From the NCBI RefSeq assembly GCF_026343185.1, contig NZ_JAPEMA010000003.1:310001-374000 (forward strand): 64,000 bases of DNA, written 5' to 3'. The position numbers and the translations under genes are program-made. The stretch is from Streptomyces sp. NBC_00091. Lineage in GTDB: Bacteria > Actinomycetota > Actinomycetes > Streptomycetales > Streptomycetaceae. Positions 49,850 through 58,617 of the stretch are shown here, one piece after another; position 1 is the stretch's first letter, and the number at the start of each line of letters is the position of its first letter. The notes under the pieces were generated by a model that saw only the letters and a program-made list of their open reading frames with translations, made no database searches and was not told the DNA's origin.

Positions 49850-52378
49850 TCACTGGGCGAGGCGGCCGGTGAGGCGGATGTCCGCCGAGGAGGAGCCGAC
49901 GCTGACGGCGCGGGCGCCGCCGGCGCTGGTCCAGGCGTGGCGTCCGGTGTCCCAGTACTGGAGCTGGCGGGCGTCGACGGGGATGGTGACGCGCTTCTCC
50001 TCGCCGGGCTCGAGGGCGGTCTTGGTGTAGCCGGCGAGCTTCTTGACTGCCTGCGGCGCGGTGACGAGGGGGCTGGGGCCGAGGTAGACCTGGACGGCCT
50101 CCTTGCCTGCGACGGCGCCGCTGTTGCGGACCGTCACGCGGACGACGGCGCCGGTGGCGGTGCGCTCCACGGCGAGGTCGCGGTAGTCGAAGGCGGTGTA
50201 GGAGAGGCCGTGGCCGAAGGGGAACAGCGGGGTGACGCCCTGCTGTTCGTACCAGCGGTAGCCGGTGTGGACGCCCTCGCTGTACTCCTGCTTGCCGTCG
50301 ACTCCCGGGTACCGCTTGGGGTTCCCGGCGACGGGGTGGCCGTTCTCGGAGGCGGGGAAGGTCTGGGTGAGCTTGCCGCTGGGGTTGGCGTCCCCGTAGA
50401 GGAGGGCCGCGGTGGCCTGGGCGCCTTCCTGGCCGGGGTACCACATGTCGAGTACGGCGGCGGTGTCGTTCAGCCAGGGCATCAGCACGGAGGAGCCGGT
50501 GTTGAGGACGACGACGGTGTTCGGGTTGGCGCGGGCGACGGCGGAGACCAGGGCGTCCTGGCCGTCGGGCAGGGACAGCGAGGGGCGGTCGTAGCCCTCG
50601 GATCCCTCGTCCTGGACGAAGACGACGGCGGTCTTCGCGGCGCGCGCGGCGGCGACGGCCCGCTCGATGTTCTGCGCGGCCTGCTGGGGGGTGACCCAGG
50701 TGAGGTCGACGGAGAGCGGGCGGTCGGGCCAGGCCCAGCCGTTCATGGACACCTTGTGGGTGCCCTTGGTGAGGCTGAGGACGACGCTGGTGGTCTCGCT
50801 GAAGGAGTCGGCCGCGTAGACGGGGCTCTGGCCGTCGATCTGGAGGATGGCGAGGCCCCCGTCGACGCGTACGCCGATGCGGTAGTCGCCGTCGGCGGGG
50901 ACGGTCAGGGTGCCCTCGTAGAAGGTGCGGTCGCCGCCGGGGTCGAGCTGCTTGCCGTTGGTGAAGGCGGGGCTGAGGGTCTCGGCGGGCAGCGGGGCGC
51001 CGAGCCGGTCGACGCCCGGCTCGTAGCGGACGCTGGCGCCGGCTCCGGCGCGTTCGCGCAGGGCGTCCAGCGGTGCCTTCGCGGCGTCGGGCACCACGTG
51101 GGCGCTGCCCAGGCCGGAGACCTTGGGGCGCAGGGCGCTGTCGCCGATGACGGCGAGGTCGGCGCCGGCCGGTCCGGCCAGCGGCAGTGCCGGGCGGCCG
51201 GCGACGGCGGTGTTGCGCAGCAGGACGGCGCCGTTCTCGGCGATCCCGCGGGCGGTGTCACGGCCCGCCTGGGCGTCGCGTACGGGTCGCTTGGGCGGTG
51301 TGGCATCGAGCAGGCCGAAGCGTTCCATCTGGCCGACGATGCGGGTCACGGAGCGGTCGAGGGTGCTCTGGGGGACGGTGCCGTTCGCGATCGCGGTGCG
51401 CAGGGAGGCGCCGAAGTGCTTGGAGTCGGGGACCGGGTCGGTGGGCTTGCCCATCTCCAGGCCGAGTTCCTGGTCGAGGCCCTTGGTGATGTCGGTGGTG
51501 GCGTGGGTGGCGAGCCAGTCGGACATCACCCAGCCCTTGAAGCCCCACTGTTCGCGCAGGACCTTCTGGAGCAGCTGGTCGTTGCTGCAGGAGGGGGTGC
51601 CGTTGACGCCGTTGTAGGCGCACATGACGGAGGCGGCGCCGGCTTCGACGGCGCTGCGGAAGGCGGGGAGTTCGACTTCCTGGAGGGTCTGCTCGTCGAT
51701 GGCGGCGTCGATGGTGAAGCGGTCGGTCTCCTGGTTGTTGCCCGCGAAGTGCTTGACCGTGGCCATCAGGCCCTGGCTCTGGGTGCCCTTGATCTGGGCG
51801 GCCGCGGTGCGGGAGGTGACCAGGGGGTCTTCGCTGAAGGTCTCGAAGTTGCGGCCGCCGTGGGGCACCCGGATGGTGTTGACCATGGGGCCGAGTACGA
51901 CGTCCTGGCCCAGCGCCCGGCCCTCGTGGCCCAGGACCTTGCCGTAGGCGGTGGCGAGGGAGTCGTCGAAGGTGGCGGCGAGCGCCGAGGGGGTGGGCAG
52001 GGCGGTGGAGCGGGCGCCGTTGAGGCGGACTCCGACCGGCCCGTCGGAGGCCTGGAGGGCGGGTATGCCCAGGCGGGGTACGCCGGGCAGGTAGCCGACG
52101 CCCCGGGCGAGGGGTCCCCCGGTGGGGCCGGCCGTCCAGTGGACGAAGGACAGCTTCTCGTCGAGGGTCATCTTCGCGACGAGGGCGCGGACGCGCGGGG
52201 TGCCTTCCGCGGCGGCCTCGGTGGCGCCGGCGGGGGCCGCGGTGAGCAGGCCGCTCGTGCAGAAGAGCACCGCCGAGAGGGCGAGCAGTCGTGGGGCGCG
52301 GCCGGGGCGCCACCGCCCGCGTATCCGGAATGTGCTGCGGAGGCGGGGGTTTCGCTCCCCTGACCTGCGGGACGGCAT
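49850..52378 (-). CDS. Secreted glycoside hydrolase family 3 (beta-glucosidase type)
   Basis: An 842-residue GH3 enzyme. A basic N-terminus and hydrophobic segment (LLALSAVLFCTSGLLTAAPAGATEA) form a signal peptide, probably cleaved after AGA. The catalytic domain has LTAT-like (VKHFAGNNQETDR) and the nucleophile Asp in WVMSDWLATH; the C-terminal half contains a PA14-like insert (GDRTFYEGTLTVPADGDYRI) and a fibronectin type III-like end (VAGKEAVQVYLGP). It hydrolyses beta-linked glucosides or xylosides outside the cell. ATG start with AGGAGA. Precedes hflX by 35 nt. Confidence 0.93.
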   Translation of the reverse strand: MPSRRSGERNPRLRSTFRIRGRWRPGRAPRLLALSAVLFCTSGLLTAAPAGATEAAAEGTPRVRALVAKMTLDEKLSFVHWTAGPTGGPLARGVGYLPGVPRLGIPALQASDGPVGVRLNGARSTALPTPSALAATFDDSLATAYGKVLGHEGRALGQDVVLGPMVNTIRVPHGGRNFETFSEDPLVTSRTAAAQIKGTQSQGLMATVKHFAGNNQETDRFTIDAAIDEQTLQEVELPAFRSAVEAGAASVMCAYNGVNGTPSCSNDQLLQKVLREQWGFKGWVMSDWLATHATTDITKGLDQELGLEMGKPTDPVPDSKHFGASLRTAIANGTVPQSTLDRSVTRIVGQMERFGLLDATPPKRPVRDAQAGRDTARGIAENGAVLLRNTAVAGRPALPLAGPAGADLAVIGDSALRPKVSGLGSAHVVPDAAKAPLDALRERAGAGASVRYEPGVDRLGAPLPAETLSPAFTNGKQLDPGGDRTFYEGTLTVPADGDYRIGVRVDGGLAILQIDGQSPVYAADSFSETTSVVLSLTKGTHKVSMNGWAWPDRPLSVDLTWVTPQQAAQNIERAVAAARAAKTAVVFVQDEGSEGYDRPSLSLPDGQDALVSAVARANPNTVVVLNTGSSVLMPWLNDTAAVLDMWYPGQEGAQATAALLYGDANPSGKLTQTFPASENGHPVAGNPKRYPGVDGKQEYSEGVHTGYRWYEQQGVTPLFPFGHGLSYTAFDYRDLAVERTATGAVVRVTVRNSGAVAGKEAVQVYLGPSPLVTAPQAVKKLAGYTKTALEPGEEKRVTIPVDARQLQYWDTGRHAWTSAGGARAVSVGSSSADIRLTGRLAQ

Positions 52379-52801
52379 GGGGGTCTCCTGGTTTCGGGCG
52401 TGCGGCGCCCCGGTTCGGGCGCCGGGTATGCGTACGTCCACGCTTCCGGAGATCGGGGCCGGGGACGAGGTCGCCCGGCCACACTCTTCGCGGTCGCCCG
52501 CTCCGGCGGCCACAGGCCGTGCGGGAGCGGGGTCGTGGGGGCTCCGCCCGGGGCGGCGGGCCGGTACGGGCGGCCCGCAGCGGGCGGGCGGCGGGGTGCG
52601 GGCGGCTTCCGGTGGTGGCCCGGCCACCACCCGGGACGGGGGCGGCCGGCGGGGCGCGGCGGGCGGGTGCGGGCCCGGTGGCGGGGCGGGAAGTGTGTTT
52701 CCGGCCGACCTGGGCGCGGGGGCGGCCGGCGGGGACGGTGGAGGGGATCGACCGACCTGCCCCGGCCTGGCTGTTTCGGGGTGCCGACCCCGAGGAGCGT
52801 C
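52379..52801. other. 423-nt divergent intergenic region
   Basis: GC-rich with no supported gene. It should carry the promoters of the secreted glycosidase and of the IS701-family gene; no box could be assigned. Confidence 0.55.
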
Positions 52802-54112
52802 ATGAGGGCCATTCACCCGGCGATGGAAGCCGAAAGCCTGTCCCGTGTCCCGTCCGCGGAGGTACGGGCGCTGCGCGCCTCGGTCCTGGGGTCGCTGCGC
52901 CGCCGGGACCAGCGCCACAAGGGCGAGCTGTACGTGCACGGGCTGCTGCACGCTCCGGGCCGCAAGACGATGCGCAATCTCGCCGCGAGCACCGACGAAC
53001 GGGCCGCGGAGCAGAGCCTGCACCACTTCATCAGCTGCTCCACCTGGGACTGGTCGCCGCTGCGCGCGGAGCTGACGGCGGCTCTGGAGCGGCTGCTGGC
53101 GCCGCGGGCCTGGGTGGTGCGGCCGCTGGTGATCCCGAAGACGGGCCGTCATTCGGTGGGTGTGGGGCGGCGGTTCGTGCCGCAGCTGGGGCAGGTCGTC
53201 AACAGCCAGCACGGGTACGGGCTGTGGCTGGCCTCGGGTGCGGCGGCGGCGCCGGTGAACTGGCGGCTGTCGCTGAGCGGGGACTGGCTGGACGACACGG
53301 AGCTGCGCCGGCGGGCCGCGATACCGGAGGACTCGGTGGACGCGGGCGCCGGGGAGGCCCTGGCGGTGGAGATGGTCGTGGAGGCGGCCGGGTGGAGCGG
53401 GTCGGCGCTGCCGGTGGTGATGGACGCCCGGGAGGAGGCCGTACTGCCGCTGGTGGAGGCGTTCTCGGCGGCCGGGCTGCCGTTCATGATGCGGGTGGGA
53501 GCCGGTACGGGGCTGCTCGCGCCGAACCTGTCGGCGGGGCGCAGCCGGGCCGTGGCGGGGTCGGCGGGCGGGCTGGCGGAGCTGGCCCGTTCGCAGCGGC
53601 GGCCGGTGCAGTGGTCGGACCCGGCCTGGCCGGGGCGGGCGCAGACCTCGCTGGTGGCGCTGCTGCCGGTGCGGCTGCCCGGTGGTCCGCCGGCGGAGCG
53701 GCCGCTGACGCTGGTCGGGGTGTGGTCGCCGTCCTCCCGGGAGGTGTCCGAGCTGTGGCTGACCAGCCTGCCCGGGGCGGGCCGGGGCACGCTGCTGGGG
53801 CTGGGGCAGCTGATCGGGCGGGCCGACGCCGACTTCCGCGACACGAGCCTGCCGGTGGGCGCCCTGGACTTCGAGGGGCGTTCCTACCACGGCTGGCACC
53901 GGCACGCGACGCTCGTGTCGCTGGCGCACGCCTCACGGCTGCTGGAGGCGGGCGCCCACCGGGGCGGCGGGGCCTCGGTCACGTCGTTCCCGCTGACGGG
54001 GGGCCGGAGGGTGCGGGGTCGAGGGCGGTTCGGGCCCGTTGCAGCCGCAGGGCGAGCTGAAGTTCCAGTGCCTGGTCGGGGTGTTGCCAGTCACGGCCTA
54101 GCAGCTGGGTGA
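52802..54112 (+). CDS. IS701-family transposase-like protein (DDE superfamily), possibly domesticated
   Basis: A 436-residue protein of the IS701/SRSO17 DDE type common near Streptomyces gene clusters. It reads ASVLGSLRRRDQRHKGELYV, HGLLHAPGRKTMRNLAAST then VIPKTGRHSVGVGRRFVPQL, VVMDAREEAVLPLVEAFSAA (a candidate catalytic acid) and YHGWHRHATLVSLAH. ATG start with GAGGAG. No terminal inverted repeats or target duplications were seen, which suggests a domesticated protein. Its 3' end overlaps the convergent PucR-type gene by 134 nt, and the last 45 residues look unlike the family, so the stop may have been lost. Confidence 0.78.
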   Translation: MRAIHPAMEAESLSRVPSAEVRALRASVLGSLRRRDQRHKGELYVHGLLHAPGRKTMRNLAASTDERAAEQSLHHFISCSTWDWSPLRAELTAALERLLAPRAWVVRPLVIPKTGRHSVGVGRRFVPQLGQVVNSQHGYGLWLASGAAAAPVNWRLSLSGDWLDDTELRRRAAIPEDSVDAGAGEALAVEMVVEAAGWSGSALPVVMDAREEAVLPLVEAFSAAGLPFMMRVGAGTGLLAPNLSAGRSRAVAGSAGGLAELARSQRRPVQWSDPAWPGRAQTSLVALLPVRLPGGPPAERPLTLVGVWSPSSREVSELWLTSLPGAGRGTLLGLGQLIGRADADFRDTSLPVGALDFEGRSYHGWHRHATLVSLAHASRLLEAGAHRGGGASVTSFPLTGGRRVRGRGRFGPVAAAGRAEVPVPGRGVASHGLAAG

Positions 54113-55946
54113 TGCGTTCCAGGCGGCGCGAGACCGTGTTGGGGTGGACGTAGAGGATCTCGGCGGCGCGGGTGGGGCTGCCGGCGGCGCTGAACCAGCC
54201 CTGGAGGGTCTCCACGAGGTTGCCGAAACGTTCCGCGTCGTGTTCCAGGAGCGGGCCCAGGGTGCGTTCGACGAACCCGGCGACGTCGTGGTCCTCGGCG
54301 AGCAGCATGCCGAGGAAGCCGAGTTCGCCGGCGGCGGCGGACCGGCCGGTGCCGCCGAGCGCGGTGAGGGCCTCCAGGCAGCGGACGGCCTGCCGGTAGG
54401 CGTGGTGGACGGTTTCGGCGCCCCGGGCGGGTCCGCCGGCGCCCGCGGTGACCGGGGCGCCGGTGGTGGCGGAGAGTTCGGCGCGCACCCGCGCGGCGGC
54501 CGCCCCCGGGTCCTCCCCGGGCAGCAGCAGCACCAGCCGCTCGCCCTGCGCGGTCTTCATGCCGCGGTGGCGGCGTACGTAGGCGGCGGCCCAGCTGTCG
54601 ACCAGCCCGGCGGCCCCGGTCCCGGCGTCGGCGACGACCACGACGTGCGGGCGGTGCAGTTCGGCGGCGAACCGGCGGGCCCGCTCCACTAGCCGCTCGG
54701 GCGGTGACTCCCAGGTGGTGAGGTCGGCCAGCAGGTCGTCGCGGACCTGGCCCTCCACGAAGGTGGAGCGCTGCATGACCAGCAGCAGGGAGACCGTGCG
54801 GGCGTAGGACAGCAGGAGCCGCTCGCCGGGGACGACAGGGGAGTCGGCGTGGGAGCCGGCGCCGCCCTCGCCGGGGTGGAAGAGCAGGCAGCCGGCGTCC
54901 TCCGACCGGACGGTCAGCGGGACCACCCAGGTGCCGTCGGACAGCGGGCAGGCGACGCCGGTGGCCGCCGCGTTGAGGCGTACGCGGGCCAGTTCGGCGG
55001 GGTCGGCGGCGGGCACCCGGCCGTGTTCGCCGAGGCGTTCGCCGGCCGGTCCCCGTACGGCGAGGCCGCCGCCGAGTTCGGCCGCGGCGCGGGCGAGGAG
55101 CGCGTCGAGGCCGATGCCGTCGAGGACGAGCTGGACGAGGTCGTCCTGGACGCTGCCCGCGCGCAGGGCGTCGCTGAGCGAGGCGCGCACGCGCGAGCCG
55201 GCCCGGGCCAGTTCGGCGTTGGCGGTGTGGACGCCCTCCAGCAGCCGGGCGGTCTGGATGGCGGTGGCGGCGAGGTCGGCGAGGGAACGCATGAGGGCGA
55301 CCTCGTCGGGCGTGAAGTGGTGGATGCCGCGCGCGGCGGCGTACAGGTACCCGATGTGCCGGTCCTCGGCGCACAGCGGTACGCCGAGCACGGCCTGCAG
55401 GGCCTCGGCGTGCAGGATCTCGTCGAGGGCCGAGGCGTGGGTGGTGCGGTCGTCGGCGAGGTGGTCGGCGGTCCAGAAGGGGGTGGGGGCCTCGCCGGGG
55501 GTGACGGCGGGCACCGCTCCGGCGGGGATGCGGTAGCCGACGGTGAGGGCGCTGACCGCGCCGTCGGCGGTGGTGACGGTGGCCCCGCCGCCGTCCTCGT
55601 CGAGCAGGACCGTGCAGGCGAGGTCCATGTTCGTCATGAGCCGGGCCCGGCGGGTGATCAGGCGCAGGGTCGCGTCGAGGCTGCCCGGCCGGGTCAGGTC
55701 GCGGGCGGCGTCGACCAGGGCGGCGAGTTCGGACTCGCGCCGGCTGCGCCGCTCGAAGAGGGCGCTGACCTCGAGGGCGAGGCCCCGGGCGCGTTCCAGG
55801 CGCTCGGGCCGCGCGGAGGCGGACGAGGCGGACGAGGCGCGGGCGCGCGCCAGGAGCTGGTCGTAGGCGCGGGCGGGTGCCTCGCTCGCGAGGAGTTCGA
55901 GGACGCGCAGGACGTCGTCGTCGGTGTGCGGGTCCTCCCCTGTCAC
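53979..55946 (-). CDS. GAF / PucR-type transcriptional regulator
   Basis: A 655-residue regulator. A GAF-like ligand-binding region (DLACTVLLDEDGGGATVTT, LQAVLGVPLCAEDRHIGYLY) lies at about residues 85-240; the C-terminal PucR/HTH_30 domain ends FSAAGSPTRAAEILYVHPNT then VSRRLERITQLLGRDW. These proteins are ligand-responsive regulators of catabolic or biosynthetic genes. GTG start with GGGGGAC upstream. It is adjacent to the end of the macrolide cluster, but on the far side of the repeat/hairpin boundary, so control of that cluster is uncertain. Confidence 0.85.
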   Translation of the reverse strand: MTGEDPHTDDDVLRVLELLASEAPARAYDQLLARARASSASSASARPERLERARGLALEVSALFERRSRRESELAALVDAARDLTRPGSLDATLRLITRRARLMTNMDLACTVLLDEDGGGATVTTADGAVSALTVGYRIPAGAVPAVTPGEAPTPFWTADHLADDRTTHASALDEILHAEALQAVLGVPLCAEDRHIGYLYAAARGIHHFTPDEVALMRSLADLAATAIQTARLLEGVHTANAELARAGSRVRASLSDALRAGSVQDDLVQLVLDGIGLDALLARAAAELGGGLAVRGPAGERLGEHGRVPAADPAELARVRLNAAATGVACPLSDGTWVVPLTVRSEDAGCLLFHPGEGGAGSHADSPVVPGERLLLSYARTVSLLLVMQRSTFVEGQVRDDLLADLTTWESPPERLVERARRFAAELHRPHVVVVADAGTGAAGLVDSWAAAYVRRHRGMKTAQGERLVLLLPGEDPGAAAARVRAELSATTGAPVTAGAGGPARGAETVHHAYRQAVRCLEALTALGGTGRSAAAGELGFLGMLLAEDHDVAGFVERTLGPLLEHDAERFGNLVETLQGWFSAAGSPTRAAEILYVHPNTVSRRLERITQLLGRDWQHPDQALELQLALRLQRARTALDPAPSGPPSAGTT

Positions 55947-56139
55947 AGCTGTCCCCCAACAGATGATGCGGCCGGATCGTTCGGTGGCCGGGAAGGTAGC
56001 TTCCGGCGCGAACGAGCGTCAACCGGCTCTCGGGGGATGCGGGCGGTCGGGGAGGAGGTGGCCCGGCCACCGCCGGCGGCCCTCGGCAGGGCCCGCGGTG
56101 TGCCCGTGGCACCTGTCCGGTTTCCCGGGCGGGGGCTAA

Positions 56140-56185
56140 GGGGGTGTCCTGTGGGCCAGCCCGGCCTGGCCCACAAGACACCCCC
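56140..56185. other. 46-nt near-perfect palindrome
   Basis: A 20-bp stem (GGGGGTGTCCTGTGGGCCAG / CTGGCCCACAAGACACCCCC, one mismatch) with a 6-nt loop lies in the 617-nt gap between the PucR-type gene and the methyltransferase gene. It has no U-tract. It could be a terminator for transcripts from either side or a small mobile-type repeat. The rest of the gap, apart from the tandem repeat, shows no gene. Confidence 0.7.
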
Positions 56186-56394
56186 CTACGCTGGAGGGTT
56201 CGCCCGCAGGCGCGCCCCGGCCACCGCTCCGCCGCTGCTCAGGGCGGTACGGGGGCAGTACGGCGGCCCGTGCGCGGGGCCCCGCCGGCCGCCCGGGGCG
56301 GCCGCGCGGGCGGCCGGCGTCCGGCGGTCCGCGAGCGGTTCTGGCTCACACCGCAGGCGGACTTCCAGCCCCGGCACCCGGCCCGTACGCCCGC

Positions 56395-56590
56395 ACTCGG
56401 GGCCGTAACGCCCCGGCGCGCCGGGCCCGTACGCCCCGGGCTCGGGCCGTGCGCCAACGGCTCAGGCCGTACGCCAAGGGCTCAGGCCGTACGCCCCGGG
56501 ATCGGGCCGTACGCCCAGGGCTCAGCCCCGTACGTCGAGGGCTCAGGCCCGTACGTCGAGGGCTCAGGCCCGTACGCCGAGGAACAGGCC
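56395..56590 (-). repeat. Degenerate tandem repeat of 20-21 nt, about nine copies
   Basis: On the minus strand the unit is GTACGGGCCTGAGCCCTCGA or close variants (GTACGGCCTGAGCC...). Nine or so copies run from about 56590 to 56395, decaying with distance. The first copy is the last codons and stop (VRA-TGA) of the sugar dimethyltransferase gene, so the array appears to have grown by duplication of that gene's 3' end. Confidence 0.75.
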
Positions 56591-57289
56591 GCGGCCGGAC
56601 GGACCGCCCTCCAGGAACTCGACCTCGAGCCCGGCCCGTACGAAGGCCCGCTCGTACGCGGCCCGCTCGAAGAGCGTGATCAGGTGGGTCTCCGCGAGGT
56701 GGGTGATGTCCTGGCCCGGCTCGGCGATCAGGTAGTGGACGTCGATGCGGGTGGCGTCGCCCTCCAGCCGCGAGTGCGAGACGCGGGAGATGGTCTTGCC
56801 CTCCGCCTCCACGATGGACGAGCCGACGAACCCGGGGGTGAAGGTCTGCGGGAACCACCAGGGCTCGACCACGACGACCCCGCCCGCGGGGTCCAGGTGC
56901 GCCGCGAAGCGGGCGAGGGCGGCGTCGAGTTCGTCCTGGTCGCGCATGTGGCCGATGGAGCTGAACATGCAGGTGACGGCGGAGTGCGTGGTGCCGAGGG
57001 CGAAGTCGCGCATGTCGCCGAGGTGCACGGGCACCCCCGGGTTGCGGCGCAGCGCCAGCTCGCGCATGTCCGGGGAGATCTCCACGCCCTCGGCGGACTC
57101 GAACAGGCCGGTCAGGTGCTCCAGGTGGAGTCCGGTGCCGCAGGCCACGTCGAGGACGCTGCAGGCGCCGGGCACCCGGGAGGTGATCAGGCCCGCGAGG
57201 TCGGCGGCCTCACGGGCGTAGTCCTTGCCCTTGCCCTGGTGGACGAGGTCGTAGAGGCGGGCGATGCCGCCCGCGTAGCCGGTGGTCAC
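56564..57289 (-). CDS. dTDP-aminosugar N,N-dimethyltransferase (DesVI/TylM1-like)
   Basis: A 241-residue SAM-dependent methyltransferase. Start TTGYAGGIARLYDLVHQGKG and KDYAREAADL resemble DesVI/TylM1; the SAM motif is VLDVACGTGLHLEHL, followed by GDMRDFALGTTHSAVTCMFS and EPWWFPQTFTPGFVGSS. This family dimethylates the 3-amino group of dTDP-3-amino-3,4,6- or 3,6-dideoxyhexose to give desosamine or mycaminose. GTG start overlapping the glycosyltransferase stop (GTGA). Its stop codon lies inside the first copy of a tandem repeat. The other sugar genes (dehydratase, aminotransferase and so on) are not in the window. Confidence 0.88.
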   Translation of the reverse strand: MTTGYAGGIARLYDLVHQGKGKDYAREAADLAGLITSRVPGACSVLDVACGTGLHLEHLTGLFESAEGVEISPDMRELALRRNPGVPVHLGDMRDFALGTTHSAVTCMFSSIGHMRDQDELDAALARFAAHLDPAGGVVVVEPWWFPQTFTPGFVGSSIVEAEGKTISRVSHSRLEGDATRIDVHYLIAEPGQDITHLAETHLITLFERAAYERAFVRAGLEVEFLEGGPSGRGLFLGVRA

Positions 57290-58593
57290 GAGGGGTCTCC
57301 TTGGCCGGGGTGGGGGGAGGTGCGGCGGCGGTACTGGCCGGCCAGCCGCTCCAGGGTGGGTACGAGCTCGGCGGGTGAGGGCGCGGCCAGGGCCTCCTCG
57401 CGCAGCCGGCGGGCGCCGGCGGCGAGCGAGGGGTCCGTCAGGGCCCGTACGACGGCCTCGCGCAGGGTGGCGGCGTCCAGCTTGGCGGGCGGCAGGTCGA
57501 TGCCCGCGCCCGCTTCGGCGTGGAGTTCGGCCTTCAGGGGGGCGTCCCACAGGGAGCCCACCACGATCTGCGGTACGCCGTGCAGGGTGGCGGTGTAGCC
57601 GGTGCCGGCGCCGCCGTGGTGGACGATGGCCGCGCAGGTCGGCAGCAGCGCGTCCATCGGGACGAAGTCCACGGCCCGGATGTTGTCGGGGAGGCCGTCG
57701 CGGTCCTTCAGCTGGCTCGCGTCGAGGGTGGCGACGATCTCGGCGTCGACGTCGCCGAGGGCGTGCAGCAGCTCCTCGAAGGGGACGGAGTCCCGGCCGT
57801 AGGTCTCGCGCGCCGAGACGCCGAGGGTGACGCACACCCGGGGCCGGGTGGGCGGGGCGAGCAGCCAGTCGGGGATCACCGAGGGCCCGTTGTACGGGAC
57901 GAAGCGCATCGGCAGGACCTCGCCGGGCACCGGTATGCGCAAGGCCTCGGGGGCCGGGTCGACGGTCCACACCCCGCCGGTGATCTCCTCGATCGCGGCG
58001 GCGTCGGGGGTGACGCCGAAGCGTTCGAGGGTCCAGGTGAGCCACTCGGCCATCGGGTCCTCGCGGCGCTCCTCGGGCTGGGCGGCGCTCAGTTCGAGGA
58101 ACTGGCGCCGGGCGTTCAGGACCACGTCGGGGCCCCACAGCACGCGGGCGTGGGCCGCGCCGACGACGTGCGCGGCGATCGGGCCGGCGTAGGTGAAGGG
58201 CTCCCACAGGACCAGGTCGGGCTGCCAGGCGCGGGCCAGCGCGACCATGTCGTCGATCGTCGTGTCGCCGTTGAGCGGGGCGAAGGACATGGCCGTCATC
58301 ATGGTCTGCTGCCCGAGGGCGTGCTCCCAGCCGAGCGGCCCGGTGCGGGTCTGCGCGAAGTCGAGGCCCTGCTGGTAGGGGGTGGGGTCGCCGCCGATCT
58401 GCGTCATCAGCTCCACGATGGAGTCGAGGTCGCCGACGGGTACGGCGGTCAGCCCCGACCCGTTGATCACCTCGGTGAGGGCGGGCTGGCTGGCCACCCG
58501 GACCTCGTGTCCGGCGGCGCGCAGCGCCCAGGCCAGGGGCACCAGGTTGTAGTAGTGGGTGTTGTGCGCGAAGCACGTGATCAGGACGCGCAT
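57286..58593 (-). CDS. Macrolide glycosyltransferase (DesVII/TylM2/EryCIII-like)
   Basis: A 435-residue GT-B enzyme of the activator-dependent macrolide family. The N-terminal MRVLITCFAHNTHYYNLVPL is typical; the C-terminal nucleotide-sugar motif includes IVHHGGAGTGYTATLHGVPQ with HGGAGT. It transfers the aminosugar to the macrolactone. In this family activity requires a P450-like partner, which is the next gene upstream (58618-59814). ATG start. Between the two genes 24 nt intervene, and the methyltransferase gene is coupled downstream. Confidence 0.93.
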   Translation of the reverse strand: MRVLITCFAHNTHYYNLVPLAWALRAAGHEVRVASQPALTEVINGSGLTAVPVGDLDSIVELMTQIGGDPTPYQQGLDFAQTRTGPLGWEHALGQQTMMTAMSFAPLNGDTTIDDMVALARAWQPDLVLWEPFTYAGPIAAHVVGAAHARVLWGPDVVLNARRQFLELSAAQPEERREDPMAEWLTWTLERFGVTPDAAAIEEITGGVWTVDPAPEALRIPVPGEVLPMRFVPYNGPSVIPDWLLAPPTRPRVCVTLGVSARETYGRDSVPFEELLHALGDVDAEIVATLDASQLKDRDGLPDNIRAVDFVPMDALLPTCAAIVHHGGAGTGYTATLHGVPQIVVGSLWDAPLKAELHAEAGAGIDLPPAKLDAATLREAVVRALTDPSLAAGARRLREEALAAPSPAELVPTLERLAGQYRRRTSPHPGQGDPS

Positions 58594-58617
58594 GGCATCC
58601 GCTCCCCCTTGTCCGGT

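Noticed and set aside
52802..54112. An active, complete IS701 insertion sequence
   Set aside because: No terminal inverted repeats or target duplications could be found around the gene, so it is listed as a transposase-like protein only.
56346..56858. Repetitive Arg/Thr/Gly/Leu/Ser protein frame over the tandem repeat
   Set aside because: The translation (RRTGLSPRRTGLSP) is only the 21-nt repeat read in one frame; there is no start signal and it overlaps the methyltransferase gene.
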